A DNA stretch of 64,000 nt, taken from NCBI GenBank assembly GCA_009760855.2, contig WPIO01000025.1:5428001-5492000 (forward strand). The letters run 5' to 3'. The translations under genes were made by a program, and so were the position numbers. How positions within the stretch are numbered: the stretch's first letter is position 1; every line of letters begins with the position of its first letter. Below, piece after piece: positions 11,870-24,164 of this stretch. Source of the DNA: Cristatella mucedo. Its lineage: Eukaryota; Bryozoa; Phylactolaemata; Cristatellidae. The notes below the pieces were generated by a model. The model ran no database searches, was not told the origin of the DNA, and worked only from the letters and a program-made list of their open reading frames with translations.

Positions 11870-12600
11870 GTCCCTCTCCCAACGACCTCGATAAAGAGAA
11901 AGTTGCCTATGTCGAGGCCAGGCTGTCGATCGCTTTTTCAAGTTAATCTAGGTCTATGCTCCCACGACTAGCTGCTCTGCTCGAAGATGCAGTAAGGAGA
12001 CATACTTTATTCAGGATTTCCGGCCGGTGTTCTTGACTCTAGATAACAAGTGCAAAACTAGGAAGCTTGCCAGGTCTGGCATCAACCGTATTGCAGCCAC
12101 ATTACACAACTTCCGTTTGAGCTTCACTTGAACCTTATCACGGATCAAATCGACTGCAAGCTATGCTCTGTGGCCTAAAGATTGCTTCACTTGCTTGCAT
12201 CAGCCTCCCTATCTGACCCCCTTCCTCCTCCAGTCACGTGCTCTCTATCAACCAGCTCCTCAGTTTATGATAATATAATATAATTAATTTGTATAGCGCC
12301 CAAAGAAAACTTAAATCTTTATTCAGGCGCTTCCCATATGCCACGATGCTCAAGCCCACGACCTCGGCCAGATCTTGGTCGGGGAGAGCACCTTAACACT
12401 GGGCCAAATCAGCTTGCGTTCGTCCCACAGTTCCTCACCGTATATTGAAATCTTTTAGTGATCGGGCCATTGTTTGTATGCACCAAAAGTCTGGAGTTTG
12501 CTTCTTCGATCTTTCATCACCTGAATTGACTAGGGTATCCTTTTAAGTTTCAGCTAAATACAAAACTGCTCCACTCAGCGGTCTCTAAGCCCTGGTGGAC
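11870..12600 (+). mobile_element. LINE family 1-like fragment, strongly diverged, interrupted by a SINE
   Basis: Stretches resembling the C-terminal region can be followed (TTGCAGCCACATTACACAAC, ATCGACTGCAAG, CTATCTGACCCCC, then CTTTTAGTGATCGGGCCATT and AAAGTCTGGAGTTTGC), with many stops. A SINE family 2 copy lies inside it. Confidence 0.6.
12262..12415 (-). mobile_element. SINE family 2 copy (tRNA-like head, LINE-type tail)
   Basis: On the minus strand: GATTTGGCCCAGTGTTAAGG head, GGCCGAGGTCGTGGGCTTGA box B region, then AAGCGCCTGAATAAAGAT, GGGCGCTATACAAATTAATT and an ATT-rich end. Same layout as 55041-55192. Confidence 0.85.
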
Positions 12601-13685
12601 TTGTCTTTTCTTTCTGTGATCTTTGCAAGCCTAACTGTGCATAAGTATCTATGATCAAGTTCATGTCACCAAGTAGTGGTCCTACTAACCAGCAGCTTTT
12701 GCATGCTGGCCTAAGCATGAGACCTTACTTGTCAATTACCTTTGGTAATCGCTTCTTGCAGCGAGTTGCAAAGCACCAGGATAGAAATTTGGTTTTCTCA
12801 GGGCGAAATGCAAAAGACTTGTTACTATTGTTATAAGTAGTTCTATTCGACCAATCGAAGCCTATAGAATAGTGTCCTATGGGAGGCCGAAAATGTTGCC
12901 TCACTACCTGACCTTGACCTTGATGGTGGTATTTACTTAAAAATCTTCTTGAATGGCTTCTTACGTTGTTATCGCATCCCTCAGCGCCATACAAACGTAG
13001 CCAAAATTGATACAGAAAATATCTTTAGGTAATGGTTTGTCCGGCACCGCGACTATTTGTTCTTTCGATGCTTGCGTGCACGGGAACATAAGTGGATACA
13101 AATGGAATTTAAATTAGCAAATGCGACCTGCTCTGCTCGGTACCTTGTCGACTGTTAGTTAGTCAACTAGCACACATCGTTAGCTCAGTAAGTCGGTTGC
13201 AGTCAAACTAAGTTATTTCTGGGATCCCTTTCGCTTGACGATGTAATCATACTTACTGTAAGTAGCTCCTTAATTTATTTTGTCATAAGGTGAAAGGATC
13301 GCATACCATACATACATACCATGTTAGGTATTTAGTGGTGTTTGAATGGGTCGGACGATAAAATTTACCGAAAACTAGGAATAGATTTCCAGGTTGTCAA
13401 GTGTCCTGATGAACTAAACCAGCGTCACCAATTCTGCTCGCCCTCCTCCGCCTTCCTCGCTTGGCTTTGTGTTCAGTCGATTTGTTGCTCCTTGGTGTTG
13501 AGGCTCCCGCCAGTGTAAATATTACACAGCAACAACATGGCTCCTAATACCTTTCGAATCGATGTGGTCCGTCTCTGCAGTTCATCAATCGCCCAACTCG
13601 AACGAGGCTACAAGGGTTATGTGCTCATGCTCCTACAATAGCCCAGTAACGTAATACAAAACGCATTCAGAGTAAAAGTAAATGG

Positions 13686-14292
13686 AGTGAATGTAATGTA
13701 TCTCCGTCAGTAACTCCACAAAGTCATAAAGACCATGTGGGTGTTACGCAGGAGAGTTTTGTATAGCGCACTCACAGCCTAAGCGGCTTTCGGTACGCAT
13801 TCGGTAGCCAACAGACTTCGTCTCACGCAACAAAGAGAAAGTGGGAAGCATAGCAGAGTTAGGAGAGCAGTTGAGGTAGTGAGTAGCATAGAAGTAGCAG
13901 TTCAGGACCGCTGAAAAAGATGTGCCATAGTCGGCAGTTGGAGAGTAGATGTCGTTGCGTAAGAATTGTGGAAGCGAGTTCCACAGTCTAGGACCTGCAG
14001 AGCTAAAGCTTCTGTCGCCAACTGTCTTTAAGCGGAGGAATGGGACAGCTAATTTATTGTCTACACAGGACCTGAGAGCGCGAACCGGCTGAAACTGATG
14101 CAGCAGTTCAGCTAGGTACGAAGGAGCCAAGCCGTGGCGGGCCTTGTGAATGGCTTCAGGCGCCACGATTATACCGCAGTCGTGGGCCAAGCACTGAATC
14201 ATCGTGGGACGCGAGTCGTTGCAGAAACCGTGCTTGAAATTGGTGGGTCGCCGGCAGTAGTTTTGTAACACGGATCTTGAAGGCCGACTCAA
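13686..14292 (-). mobile_element. LINE family 2 3' fragment
   Basis: The minus frame 13744-14292 reads ARHGLAPSYLAELLHQF, LAVPFLRLKTVGDRSFSSAG, RLWNSLPQFLRNDIYSP and LLRETKSVGYRMRTESRLG, then the 3' end with GCGCTATACAAAACTCTCC and TACATTACATT. The best-preserved 3' part of this family in the window; 5' truncated. Confidence 0.9.
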
Positions 14293-14434
14293 TTCCCCGA
14301 AATTCTACCGTCCCAATTATGCCGTCCCTTGGCGACGTGACTTAATCCCGAATGGCTGTAATGGCACTAGCGCCGGAGGAGCAACAGTTGGATTCGTCAC
14401 AACTGTATTACAAAATCGTGTGCGCTAAAAACCA

Positions 14435-14527
14435 ACTGCAGAACTAAAGAGGATTGCCTGCTGCTGGATTTGAACCAACAACCCGGGTTTCGAAGAGCGA
14501 GCCCCTCACCCCTGGGCTAAGACATGA
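14435..14527 (-). mobile_element. SINE, tRNA-like, diverged variant
   Basis: Minus strand: TTAGCCCAGGGGTGAGGGGC head, CTCGCTCTTCGAAACCCGGG and GGTTCAAATCCAGCAGCAGG (box B). Confidence 0.6.
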
Positions 14528-14790
14528 GGATGGAAAACCAGCACACGATGCGAGAGGCTGTATGACGGGGACAATTGTCTATTTCGGCACCTCTCCGAAC
14601 GACCAACATTGCTGGAGTGTCAAGTGAGATATTCGTCGAACGACGCGGGTGCAAATGACATTACTCGGACGGGCAGCAGGCGTGTATCTGTTGGTGGCCG
14701 GCCGCATTATCCAGCATCGCCAACACCATATCGTTCAAGATGCGCCTACTTCGCCACAGGGGCAAAACTAATACTAACAATAATAATAAG

Positions 14791-14972
14791 AATAAAAAAA
14801 ATCCTAGCTGATTAAACAGCCTATTTTTGTATAGCGACAGAAGAGCCTTTGCGGCTATCGCCACCGCTTGCAGTGGCGATAGAGAATCGCCCACCACAGG
14901 TATCGAACCCACGACCTCGGGACCGAGGTCGTGAAAGCAACCGCCTTACCTAGTGTGCCATCACGGCTCACC
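14791..14972 (-). mobile_element. SINE family 1 copy, good
   Basis: Minus strand: head GATGGCACACTAGGTAAGG, the perfect inverted repeat ACGACCTCGG/CCGAGGTCGT, GGTTCGATACC in place of box B, the CACTGCAAGCGGTGGCGAT stem, GCTATACAAAAATAGGCTG, AATCAGCTAGGAT and a poly-T end. Abuts the next LINE. Confidence 0.9.
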
Positions 14973-14975
14973 ACA

Positions 14976-15500
14976 GTTGTGTAGCACCCTCAGAGAACTA
15001 AATCTCTCTCTCTCTTTCTTGGCACTTTACAGATGCTGCGTATGTAGAAAGCATTACCAAATGTTTGGTGGTAACATCCGCAAGTAGCAGGCATAGCGTA
15101 AGTAGGTACCTGCACACGAAGGGTGAATCGCAAAGACCCACAGAATGCTGTAATGAACAGGTGCGTTTTAAGGTTCTTTTAAATGTCGTCGGTCATTTCA
15201 GGGGACTTTATGACGTGCGCCGGTAGTGAGTTCCAGGCTTTGGGAGCATAGGAACTAAAGGCACGGTCTCCAACGGTTTTGAGGCTCGAACGAGATATGG
15301 CTAAACGATTCGAGTCAGAACAGCGGTTATACGATTCTTCACCTGGTGTGGGAGTAGTTCTGATAGGTAGGCTGGAGCCAGAGAATGAAAGGACTTAAAA
15401 GTAAGTGACCTTGAAGTCGATGCGCTGCTTGATTGAGAGCCAGTGCAGGTCTGCGCGAAGTGGTATGATGTTGTCATGATTGCTTGTTGAGAAGTGGTGC
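14976..15500 (-). mobile_element. LINE family 1 3' fragment
   Basis: Minus strand carries the C-terminal region (cacggtctccaacggtt = ...LGDRAFSSY frame, GAGAGCCAGTGCAGGTC = DLHWL frame) and the tail hairpin AGAGAACTAAATCTCTCTC. Frameshifted; 5' truncated near the sequence TTGCTTGTTGAGAAGTGGTG. Confidence 0.8.
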
Positions 15501-16359
15501 ATAGCGAGTATTCTATATAAGTATTAAATACTGGGCTCTTCTTAGGTTAGTCTCGACGAAATGTAGTAAACGATGCGTGGATGCTCCGACCTCCGACTTG
15601 GAGCTAGCGACGAGCATCGAATTGACTTCGACTCGACGCCGACTGGCAGTCGTGGGCAGACAACTACAAGTGAGAGCGAGAGAGACGCATCGCTGCCGGA
15701 ATGCCTGCCGACGAGTACTATGGCTTCAAACGGCCGTAGAGCAGACTCGCGAGGAGACGACGCTTGTATTCGCGACGTCTGTGCTCCGTCCATATGCATT
15801 TTTTCCTTTGCGTTTTCCTAGGGCTGTTATCGTGCAAGCTAAAACTAATAAGTTGACATGCTTCATTCTTGGCTTAAGTTAAATGCCCAGAAAAAGATTT
15901 GGCTTTGTCGAGGGGCGCAGTGTAAATGAAGGCGGCGGCAGCATCGCGACCGATCGGAGGCCGCCCAGCGTGGTTAGCTCTGGGGCGGCATGCACAAACG
16001 GTGCGGCCGTGAGCCCCTCTGCGCATGCCGCCTCAAGCTCCTCGAGCTCCCTCATCTACTTGGCGCAGGCGCCCTGCTGCCGCTGGCCTGGCCCGGCCTG
16101 GCCCGGCCTGTGGGGGGGGGGATTCGGCCAGACCATCCGGTCTCGCGGCGACGACTCACGATCGCATCGCCGCGACGACAGCAGGTGCCTAGTTCTTGGC
16201 CTGCTCACTCTGGCGTCGCGAGCTAATAAAATTGCCAGCGCCTACGGAGGAATTCGTGCCAGGCCGGTTCGTGCAAGCGAAATCGACAACGGTTCGGCGA
16301 GCGTGGGCGTGTCTCGTTCCGCCCCCCTCCGCAGCGAGGTCTCGCTAGGCCGGCGCTAA

Positions 16360-16440
16360 AATAATAATAACGATAATAATGCACTTGATAAAGCGCCCTC
16401 GGAGAACTCGATCTCTTTCTAGGCGCTCGAACGCTCGGCG
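16360..16440 (-). mobile_element. LINE family 1 tail fragment
   Basis: AATAATAATAACGATAATAA then TGCACTTGATAAAGCGCCCT and TCGATCTCTTTCTAGGCGCT, the reverse of the family 1 hairpin tail; about 80 bp only. Confidence 0.85.
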
Positions 16441-16535
16441 CAGGTCGAGGCGCGCTCGAGAGAGCTTCGCTGAGACCGCTGGACGAAGCTTGCGAAGCTA
16501 TTAATTAATCTTAGCCAGGAAAGTGCCCGAGGAGT

Positions 16536-16595
16536 AGCGGCGCTAGAAATTTGTCTCGAACGACCAGCGGCGCTAGAAATTTGTCTCGAACGACC
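16536..16595. repeat. 30-bp direct tandem repeat
   Basis: Two exact neighbouring copies of a unit starting AGCGGCGCTAGAAATTTGTC and ending CGAACGACC. Confidence 0.92.
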
Positions 16596-17165
16596 AGCTG
16601 CGCGCGCCTTCGGAGCGCCGCTGGCGACCTGCTCGGGCGGGGTGTCTGGTGTGTGGGTGCGACCTCCTCAAGGGGTAAATGGAGCGGGTGCAGCGCTCTG
16701 GCGGCGGCTGGGCGACGCGTCCTCGCCTGCCACTCACTTGCTCGAGCGGCGGCTCGTAATGCGATCTTAACCTGCCTGCAATCCTAAACCAGTTCCGGCA
16801 CGGTCTAGCGCGCTCCCTCGGTCGCCGCTCAGCGGCGTAGCGGGCCGACGTTGCGATTGCTCAGCAGCGGCGAGTGGCGTGTCGACTACCTCGTGGAGAG
16901 CTATGGTGGCGCCGTGTGAGCTTGTCGCAGAATTAGTTTGGCTGCTGTGTCTGGCCCCCGCCAGTTCATCTAGAAGAGCAGGTAGCGGCTGCGCTGCAGT
17001 TGCTGCAACGTGGTCGGCGCTCGCGTCCGCGGCATTGCTGCTTTCGCAGGGCGTAGCGACGCTGGCGGCTCGGTTTGCGAACGCGCGGCCCAACGAGTAG
17101 GCCGTCGTGGCCGGCACGCCCGTACCGGGGGAGTGCCGGAGGCGCGGGCAGTTGGGGCATCCGCT

Positions 17166-17167
<2 letters not shown>

Positions 17168-17200
<33 letters not shown>

Positions 17201-17201
17201 A

Positions 17202-17271
<70 letters not shown>

Positions 17272-17278
17272 GGTGAGT

Positions 17279-17361
<83 letters not shown>

Positions 17362-17380
17362 AGAGAGAGAGAGAGAGAGC
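17168..17380. repeat. (GA)n microsatellite
   Basis: Long GA tract interrupted by GGGGAAGGGA, GGGAGAGGGTGAGTGAGTGA and AAAAA. Arg-Glu or Leu-Ser frames across it are not genes. Confidence 0.98.
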
Positions 17381-18600
17381 GGTTCTTCATCCCGTTCGCT
17401 GCCGTCACTCTGCCTCTCGTCGAGCGGACCGCCGACGAGCTTTCGCGTGCGGAGCTCCTAGTGCAGCTCGCGTCGTACCGATGGCCGCCGATGAGGCTCG
17501 GCCTACGAAGCTTCGAGCGCTGAAAGTTACGTGACCGAAGGCGCTGAATTCGGCAATGCGCGGGAATCTCCAGCAGTGCGATCGCTGCAGCACTCGCCGG
17601 GATCTCGACCGGAAGCTATCTCAGCGTTATACGGTCCGCCGAGATCGGTACCGCTGTTGGGGGGGGGGGGGAGAAGCCGCTCGCGCAGCGTTGACGACGA
17701 CGCACCGGTGACGTCGCTCTTCCTGCACGCGGACGTCGCGGGGCTGTTGTCGCGCTCGCACCGGTATTGCATGCAAAGCTCCGTGCGCTCGGGCGCCGCG
17801 TAGCGCTACCAGCGGCGTCTTTCGCCCGTCGCGCAGCGGCTGCTGCTAGCAACTGTCTTGAGTGCTGCTGATAGGAGAAGATAGCGGGATAAACGTGGCT
17901 CAGCTGCGCCGCCGCGGACGCCGGCCAACAGTGCTGCACTCGGCCTGTCCAAACCGCCCATCTGTCTGGACACGATCGGCGCACTGAGATGTGAGCTTAA
18001 AGCGTCGCCGCCTCAAACTGGCTCTCCCGCTAACCCGTTTGTCGGCGTTTTCCGTAGCGGTGCGACAGCTCAGCGGCGAGGACGCTAGCGCGAGCAGCAC
18101 GTGCTCTCGGCGCTGGCCAACGTTGGCCGATTAGCATTGGCCGCCACCGCCGCTGCGATCGAGGGTTTGCTTGCCGCGGGTCTTAGCCCAGCAGGCGTGG
18201 CACTGGCTCTTCGCGAGCAGGTTCGTGAAGAGCGAGTCGTGCACCATAAATGCGATCCTTCATTGACCGCTGCAAGAGGCGGCGGTAGCCGTTAGGGCTC
18301 GTCTGCCGCGCTATACAAAATGAAATCAGGCCGTTAAACCAGCCTTAACCTTTACTTTTACTCACGCGACCACCCCACCGAGCCGAAGCTGCTGCACAGA
18401 CGTTGCGTGTAGCTTGAAGGCGACGTGGGGAGGACGTGTCGCCTTGAAAGGGAGGAGGTACGCTTCTCCGCCACTCGTTCGGACTGCTGCACAAATCGTG
18501 CAAAGGATAGAGCAGCGGCTGAAGGTGTCCGCCCCCGGCTGAGTCAGTCACGGACGTTTCGAGAGCCACCCGTTCGATTGATGACGCATGAGGTCATGGG

Positions 18601-20090
18601 CTCGAGCCTTATAATAGTATAATATATACAGCCTTCCCTCATCTATCGCGGTCAATCAACTCCAGAATCTACCACGATAAGTGAATTTCTGTGAAGTATA
18701 ATTCTTGATTTATGAATCGAATATTTTCGTAATTAGAGAATGGAAAACTTGTTCACGACCCTCTAAATACGGTTTTAACACTTTTAGAGCCCTCTGGACA
18801 TGAAATAACACCTACTTAGTCACCGTTACACCTGCTTTACCCAATATATGAGACGAAGTAAGAGAAAACAAGACATTAAACGTCAAAAATACCATATTAT
18901 TGTATGTTTAATTCCACACACAGCAATTACACACAACCACTAACCTATGAAAATAGTGCAACTTGTTGAATATAGTGAGTGCAACGTGCGTGAGGCTGAG
19001 CCACTATATAAGGCCCGGGTCTGACCGCAGTCGCTCTCTTTGAGTAACTTTCTGCCAGCCGGTGAGTCAGACGGGGTCGCTCGCGGTCATAACAAGAACG
19101 TGGGGCTTACTGACTACAACTGCGGTCGGTCGGTCGAGAAATTTTTCTAGCACCCTATGAGGACTTGATCTATATCCGCAGGTGCTTCGCACGTGGTTTC
19201 CGATGCTATTACCGTCTCTGCTAAGCATCGTTGGATATTGCCCAAGCATCGGCCTAGTTTGAGTTTCTCCGCGTCTTCAACTTGTGCGAGGCGGCCAGTC
19301 AACACGACTTCGGCAAGCTGCCGCGGCCGTTGGAAGTCGTACGCTCCTAGTCGGCGGCTCGTATGGCGACGCTAAAAAGGCCTTCGTTTAGCAGCTGGCT
19401 ACTGCATGGGACCACCCAGCTGGACCCGTCGCAGTCGTCTGAGCAGCTAAGCGAAGCGCTTCTTGAACGCTGAGGAGAGTCGACGTACCGTCGAGACCGG
19501 ACGGGGCGACCGTCGTCGACCGCCTTTGGCCGGTCGACGGGCGGAGGGGCGGAGTAAAGGGAGGTTGCGAGTGGAAGGGAGGGGGAGAGGGACGACTGCC
19601 CTGCAGAGTTGACTGAGAGGTTAACCAGCCTTCAGCGTGGCTGCAGCGCACCGGGGCGCACGCCTCAGCGTCGTAACTGGGTTCGGCTCGACTGTGGTTA
19701 ATCTTAACCGTTAGACAACTTGGTGGTTTTCGGACTCGGCCGATACGCTCTTCTAATACAATGAGCGAAACAGCGATGTCTCTTTTAGCAGCTACACCAT
19801 TCCCTTATTGCCTAATCAATTGCAAATCAAGCTTTCGCCTTGCCTGATCAGCTGTAAATCAAGCATTCGCCTGCATTGAACTGCGACAGTTACCCGTGTT
19901 TCAGTAAGTGAGCAGTAATGTCTCGCCGGTTGTACAGCATTATCCGACCTCGTTCCGCTCCTTCCGCAGTCTGAGTCTACTTCATCCGGTTGAGCTCGGG
20001 CAACTCCAGCCAACGGGCGACATATATTTAGTAATTTAGAATCTCTATAACGATTTTAGGGAAAACCATAGTCGAGATACTCGAATGAAA
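18601..20090. other. Intergenic, AT-rich then CpG-rich; promoter candidate only
   Basis: 18600-18960 is AT-rich without features. 19000-20000 is CpG-rich with a TATA element. No protein-coding gene recognised. Confidence 0.4.
19005..19063 (+). promoter_or_regulatory. Candidate TATA promoter with short leader and splice donor
   Basis: TATATAA at 19005-19011 is followed about 25-30 nt later by GCAGTCGCTCTC (possible initiator near 19028-19036) and then by CCG|gtgagt at 19062. This is the arrangement of a TATA promoter with a short non-coding first exon. It lies upstream of, and on the same strand as, ADAM gene B, so it could be its promoter; that link is inference. Confidence 0.3.
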
Positions 20091-20235
20091 ACATGTTAGC
20101 TGATTCAAATGCCTCATTTATACATCGGTAGAAGAGCTTTAACGGGCTATCCCGGGGCAGCGAAGCATTGCCCTTGTGCAGTTCACGACCCATGACCTGG
20201 GTTGTGAAGAGCGAGCACCTTTTTTAGCCACCTGG
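20088..20235 (-). mobile_element. SINE, tRNA-like, diverged variant
   Basis: Minus strand: GTGCTCGCTCTTCACAACCC head region, GGTCATGGGTCGTGAAC at the box B place, a body with GATAGCCCGTTAAAGCTCTTC and AATGAGGCATTTGAATCAGC. Same design as SINE family 1. Confidence 0.65.
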
Positions 20236-20239
20236 GCTA

Positions 20240-21430
20240 CGGCCCAGAGGCTGCTCTGTGCTGACCACACATGCGTGTCAGGTTTCTACCTAGCGACTGT
20301 GGCGCCCCCAGAGGGTTTACTAAACCGCAAGAACGCCCTCGGCTGCTCCGTAGTCGTGGCATGATGCCTAATGACAGTTAGGCACAGCTAGCTGTCTATC
20401 CCGATCGATCTGCTAAATGGCTGACTCGAAACGCCGCCGAGCCCTGGCCGGCAACGGTTTTCGGCTCGCCGCCGAGTATTCCAGCGCACCCAGTTTCTAC
20501 TGGCTCTACCGGCTTTTTCCGATAGCTTTCGGCTTGGAATTTCCCAAGCTCAGTTTATCCTCGGCTCACTAGCTTGCACGATACAGTGTCCGAGGAGGCT
20601 AGTAAGCGACTCACCGCATGTCATCAAGCGGATCGAGCTAAAGAGGCTTTTCCCTGGTGAGTCTTCGAGAAGGCAGCTAATCGTGGCAGCTGTAGCTGAG
20701 CCAGAAAGCTGCGGGCAAACCGGCTCATTAAGGCTCTCACGGGGCTGCTTTGGTTTTTTGCCACTTCCGACTCGCATGGTTGTTTTGCAACTGTTTTTTT
20801 GTAACGACCAGCCAGCCAGTGCTGGCCTTGGATGCATTGCCCGCGGTTTATCTAGCTAGGCAGTTGCGGTTAGTGCCATTGTGTCACTGTGTCGTAGTGA
20901 TTGCCATCGGTCTGCACAGAGCCTGATGGTTTGGGCGTGGCTGACCAGCAGGCTGGCCGACTATGCTTCTCGCCGGCTTGGGAAGCCGGTTGTCAGGCCT
21001 GCCGTCTCGAAAGGCACCGCGCGGCAATGGACGGTCAAGCTGCTGGGCCGGCTTGAGCACTCGAACCTGCCTCGAGTTCAATCGCTGTCTGCGGTTGCTG
21101 CATCGAGGGCAATGTCCATCTCCCGTATACCGTGGAGGGGGGGGGAGAGTGGTGGCACAGCAAAGCGTCGGCAGGAATATTGCTGCTTGTGCACCAATTT
21201 CGATCCGAGGTCAAATTGCCGGTCTCATATTACAAAGAGGGCAGAGGCTTCGGGCTATTTGTTTTGCTTGGGACAGTATGTCCCAAGGTTTTTTCTCTGC
21301 GGCACCACCCTCTGCTCGGAGTGCAGCTGGCCCTCTATCTGCTAATAAACGATCACACCCCTCCGACTCACTTGCGTGTAGAGCACTGCATGGTGAGGTC
21401 GATGTGTATCTCTTCTTTCGCGCATCCCGA
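20240..21430. other. Intergenic, CpG-rich; no gene recognised
   Basis: Overlapping open frames at 20881-21345 and 20963-21565 have no recognisable motif; the second runs into an antisense LINE. Confidence 0.4.
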
Positions 21431-21439
21431 TTGCCATTC

Positions 21440-21960
21440 GAGAAATTGGTCCATCGGTGGCTCTCTTTCCTAAAAGTGAGTGACAAAACCTTGAAGTCGA
21501 TGCGTTGCTTGACTGGGAGCCAGTGCTGCAGGTCGACGAGAAGTGGTGTGATGTGGCAACTGTGACACTCACGACAGACAAGCCTAGCTGCAGAGTTTTG
21601 CACCAGCTGTAAGCGCCTGAGTGCACAGGCCGGTAGGCCAGCAAGCAGTTAGTTATAAAAGCCAAGACGGGATGTCACAAATGCATAGACCAACTTAGAT
21701 GAAGTATCCCTGTCTAAGCAAGCCCGAATTTAAGAAATGCTATGTAGCTGAAAGTAGGCAGAGTTGACTGTGGAGCGGACATGGGCGTCTAATGAAAGGT
21801 CGCTTTGCTTTAGAACGTGACACCTAGATTTCGTGCAGATTCAACAGGAGATATGCTGGCAGAACCGATTTTGAGCATTAGCTTTTCCAATTTCTGAATC
21901 ACACCTGTTTGCCCAAAACTAGTAAGTTGGTTTTTATCATCATTCAAGTTAAGAAAATTT
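21440..21960 (-). mobile_element. LINE family 1 fragment (no 3' tail)
   Basis: The minus frame 21211-21603 carries QNSAARLVCRECHSCHITPL and KQRIDFKVLSLTFR. Further 3' on the plus strand the reverse complement continues towards the N-terminal side (TTTCAGCTACATAGC = AMxLSYFQL region, ATTTCGTGCAGATTCAACAG). Broken off inside the ...LTFR motif near 21440. Confidence 0.85.
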
Positions 21961-22056
21961 GCCTCATGTACAGCTTAAGAAGGTTTGCATGAGTTCTAGC
22001 ATGAGGCCAGCATACCTGTTGGTATATGGGCTGCTGGCTAGCAAGCTCCTGTCACT

Positions 22057-22260
<204 letters not shown>

Positions 22261-23080
22261 AGCCGCCAAAGCGACATAAGCTTGCTGGAGTCTCTCAAGT
22301 GCTTGCTGCCCGCATTTTCGGCAGCGCGGTTTCCTTCTCAGCAGAAAGATGGTGTCAGCTTTGCTGTCCCAAAGCTTGCCGGCTGTCATTTTGCACGGGA
22401 TTTCATTACTTGTTCATCGTTGGCCTTCTGGATTCAGAGTATTACGAAACTAGTGACAGCAGGCGACTTCAAGACCTACTCACTTGCTATGATGTAATCT
22501 TCCCTGCTGACGTGACAAGCACAGCTACAGCGGCTGCACCACAAACAAGGTCAAGAAGGCATGCTAAAGGAGGGGAGCATCAGTCAGATGAGCCCGGCGG
22601 CCTGTTCCGGGTGCAGTTTCAGGCCTTGGGACGGTATGCATTGCCTGCGCCTGGCGTCGGCCGAGCACTGGCCGCACTGCTGCCGTCTGACTCAGCTAGT
22701 TGGGTGCACTCTTAAGGGAGTCTTATCACCCACTGACTTAGGCTCCTGTTAGTTTGGTCCACTGCTTAACTTCACTGACCTAATCGGAATTTACTAGGTT
22801 CATTCACACCGATGTTGGACCGTACTCGTGGTATGCACCACTTGTCGTACTCGTGCTATATACCAGGCTATGAAACACTGCTCTGCCTAAGGCAATCAAA
22901 CCAGTGACCCTATGCAGAGTGTTGAGCAGTGGCCATTTCACTGGTTTCCTTATCGCTCCAGCAAGCAAACAACGAGGGATAGGCTACAAAATAAGATAGT
23001 CCCAGAAGTGTGCTTTCTTTGCGGTCGGTCTGGTTTGTCCACACAGGCCAGTCTACCGGGACCTGACGACAGAGCTAGAA
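22261..23080. other. Intergenic; one open frame without recognised domain
   Basis: After the CAG tract the Ala frame stays open to about 22497 and includes LLESLKCLLPAFS and SFAVPKLAGCHFARDFI; a second frame stays open to 22715. I recognise neither, and no splice sites support them. Confidence 0.3.
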
Positions 23081-23083
23081 GGA

Positions 23084-23334
<251 letters not shown>

Positions 23335-23489
23335 ATTCCTGGCAGTCTGCAGCGATGACATTCGCACTACTTGGCCAACCGATTTTTTAAGTTTATCTAT
23401 GACGAGACCAGCCTAATAGTTATCGGCAAACCTTGAATCAGCTTCGAGTTGGAAGTCCCCACCTTCATAATTGGTTCACCTAGCATCAC

Positions 23490-24160
23490 TCACGAAAACC
23501 TTGCTAGTAGTTTGTGCTAGCTATTCCAGAACGATTTGTCACTGGATGAGCACATTGCCTTCAGTGTCATGTCGGCCTACTTTCAGCTGAGGACCATCAC
23601 CAAAATCAGAGCTCGCTTGCACAAGAATACGACCGCTAAACTAGTTCACGTGTTTATGAAATTGCATCCAGATTACTGCAATTCTTTTAATTCAGCACTC
23701 ACAGACGGTGCCCTTAATTATCTGACCCTGGTGCACAACTCAGCAGCTCGGTCTGGTCTGGTCTGTCATCAACGGCATAGCTGCCAAATTGCACTGTATC
23801 TGTTTGAACTGTGCTGGTGCCCTGTTAAGCATAAAATCGCTTTTAAGATCCTCTCTTTGGCCTATGGGTTAAGCACTCGCTTGCACCACCCCACCTATCT
23901 GACCCACTTGCTCCTGCAATGTTCTCTTGCACCGCCTGAGTTGCTACAGCCAGTCTTCAATCGGCATCTCTATCTCATCCCTAAACCGAACTTTTCCGGT
24001 AGTCGGACTGTCAGTTCGAATGAACCGAAAGTCTGGAACTCCTCCCAGTGTCTGTCACCGACGGCCTTATGATAATGATAATAATAATAATAATAATGCA
24101 CTTGATAAAGCATCACTTTAGTCTCAGCTAAAGATGCACATGTTCCTCCCATCTCTGCCT
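23490..24160 (+). mobile_element. LINE family 1 fragment with antisense tail insertion
   Basis: The frame 23536-24072 reads SAYFQLRTITKIRARL, TTAKLVHVFMKLHPDYCNS, LVHNSAARSGLVCHQRHSC and IAFKILSLAYGL. Open for 178 codons and quite diverged from the other copies. At 24071-24117 a reverse-orientation family 1 tail (GATAATGATAATAATAATAA...GCACTTGATAAAG) is inserted, after which the sense copy seems to resume (TTTAGTCTCAGCTAAAGATG). Confidence 0.85.
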
Positions 24161-24164
24161 ATCC

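Larger units (their letters stand above)
15540..18600. other. CpG-rich block, island-like; no gene recognised
   Basis: CG dinucleotides are frequent here and rare in flanking DNA. Many overlapping open frames on both strands follow from the base composition; none has a recognisable domain. It could be a CpG island around an unseen first exon. It contains a GA tract, a LINE tail (16360-16440) and a 30-bp tandem repeat. Confidence 0.5.

Noticed and set aside
15883-16359. 158-codon frame in the CpG-rich block
   Set aside because: Base composition explains the open frame; no domain, and other frames are open at the same place.
17010-17534. Long open frames of Arg-Glu or Ser-Leu repeats across GA tracts (also 23085, 29503, 41966, 47566)
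   Set aside because: They are translations of the microsatellites on both strands, without domains or splice support.
20881-21565. 154- and 200-codon overlapping frames
   Set aside because: No domain; the longer one continues into an antisense LINE copy.
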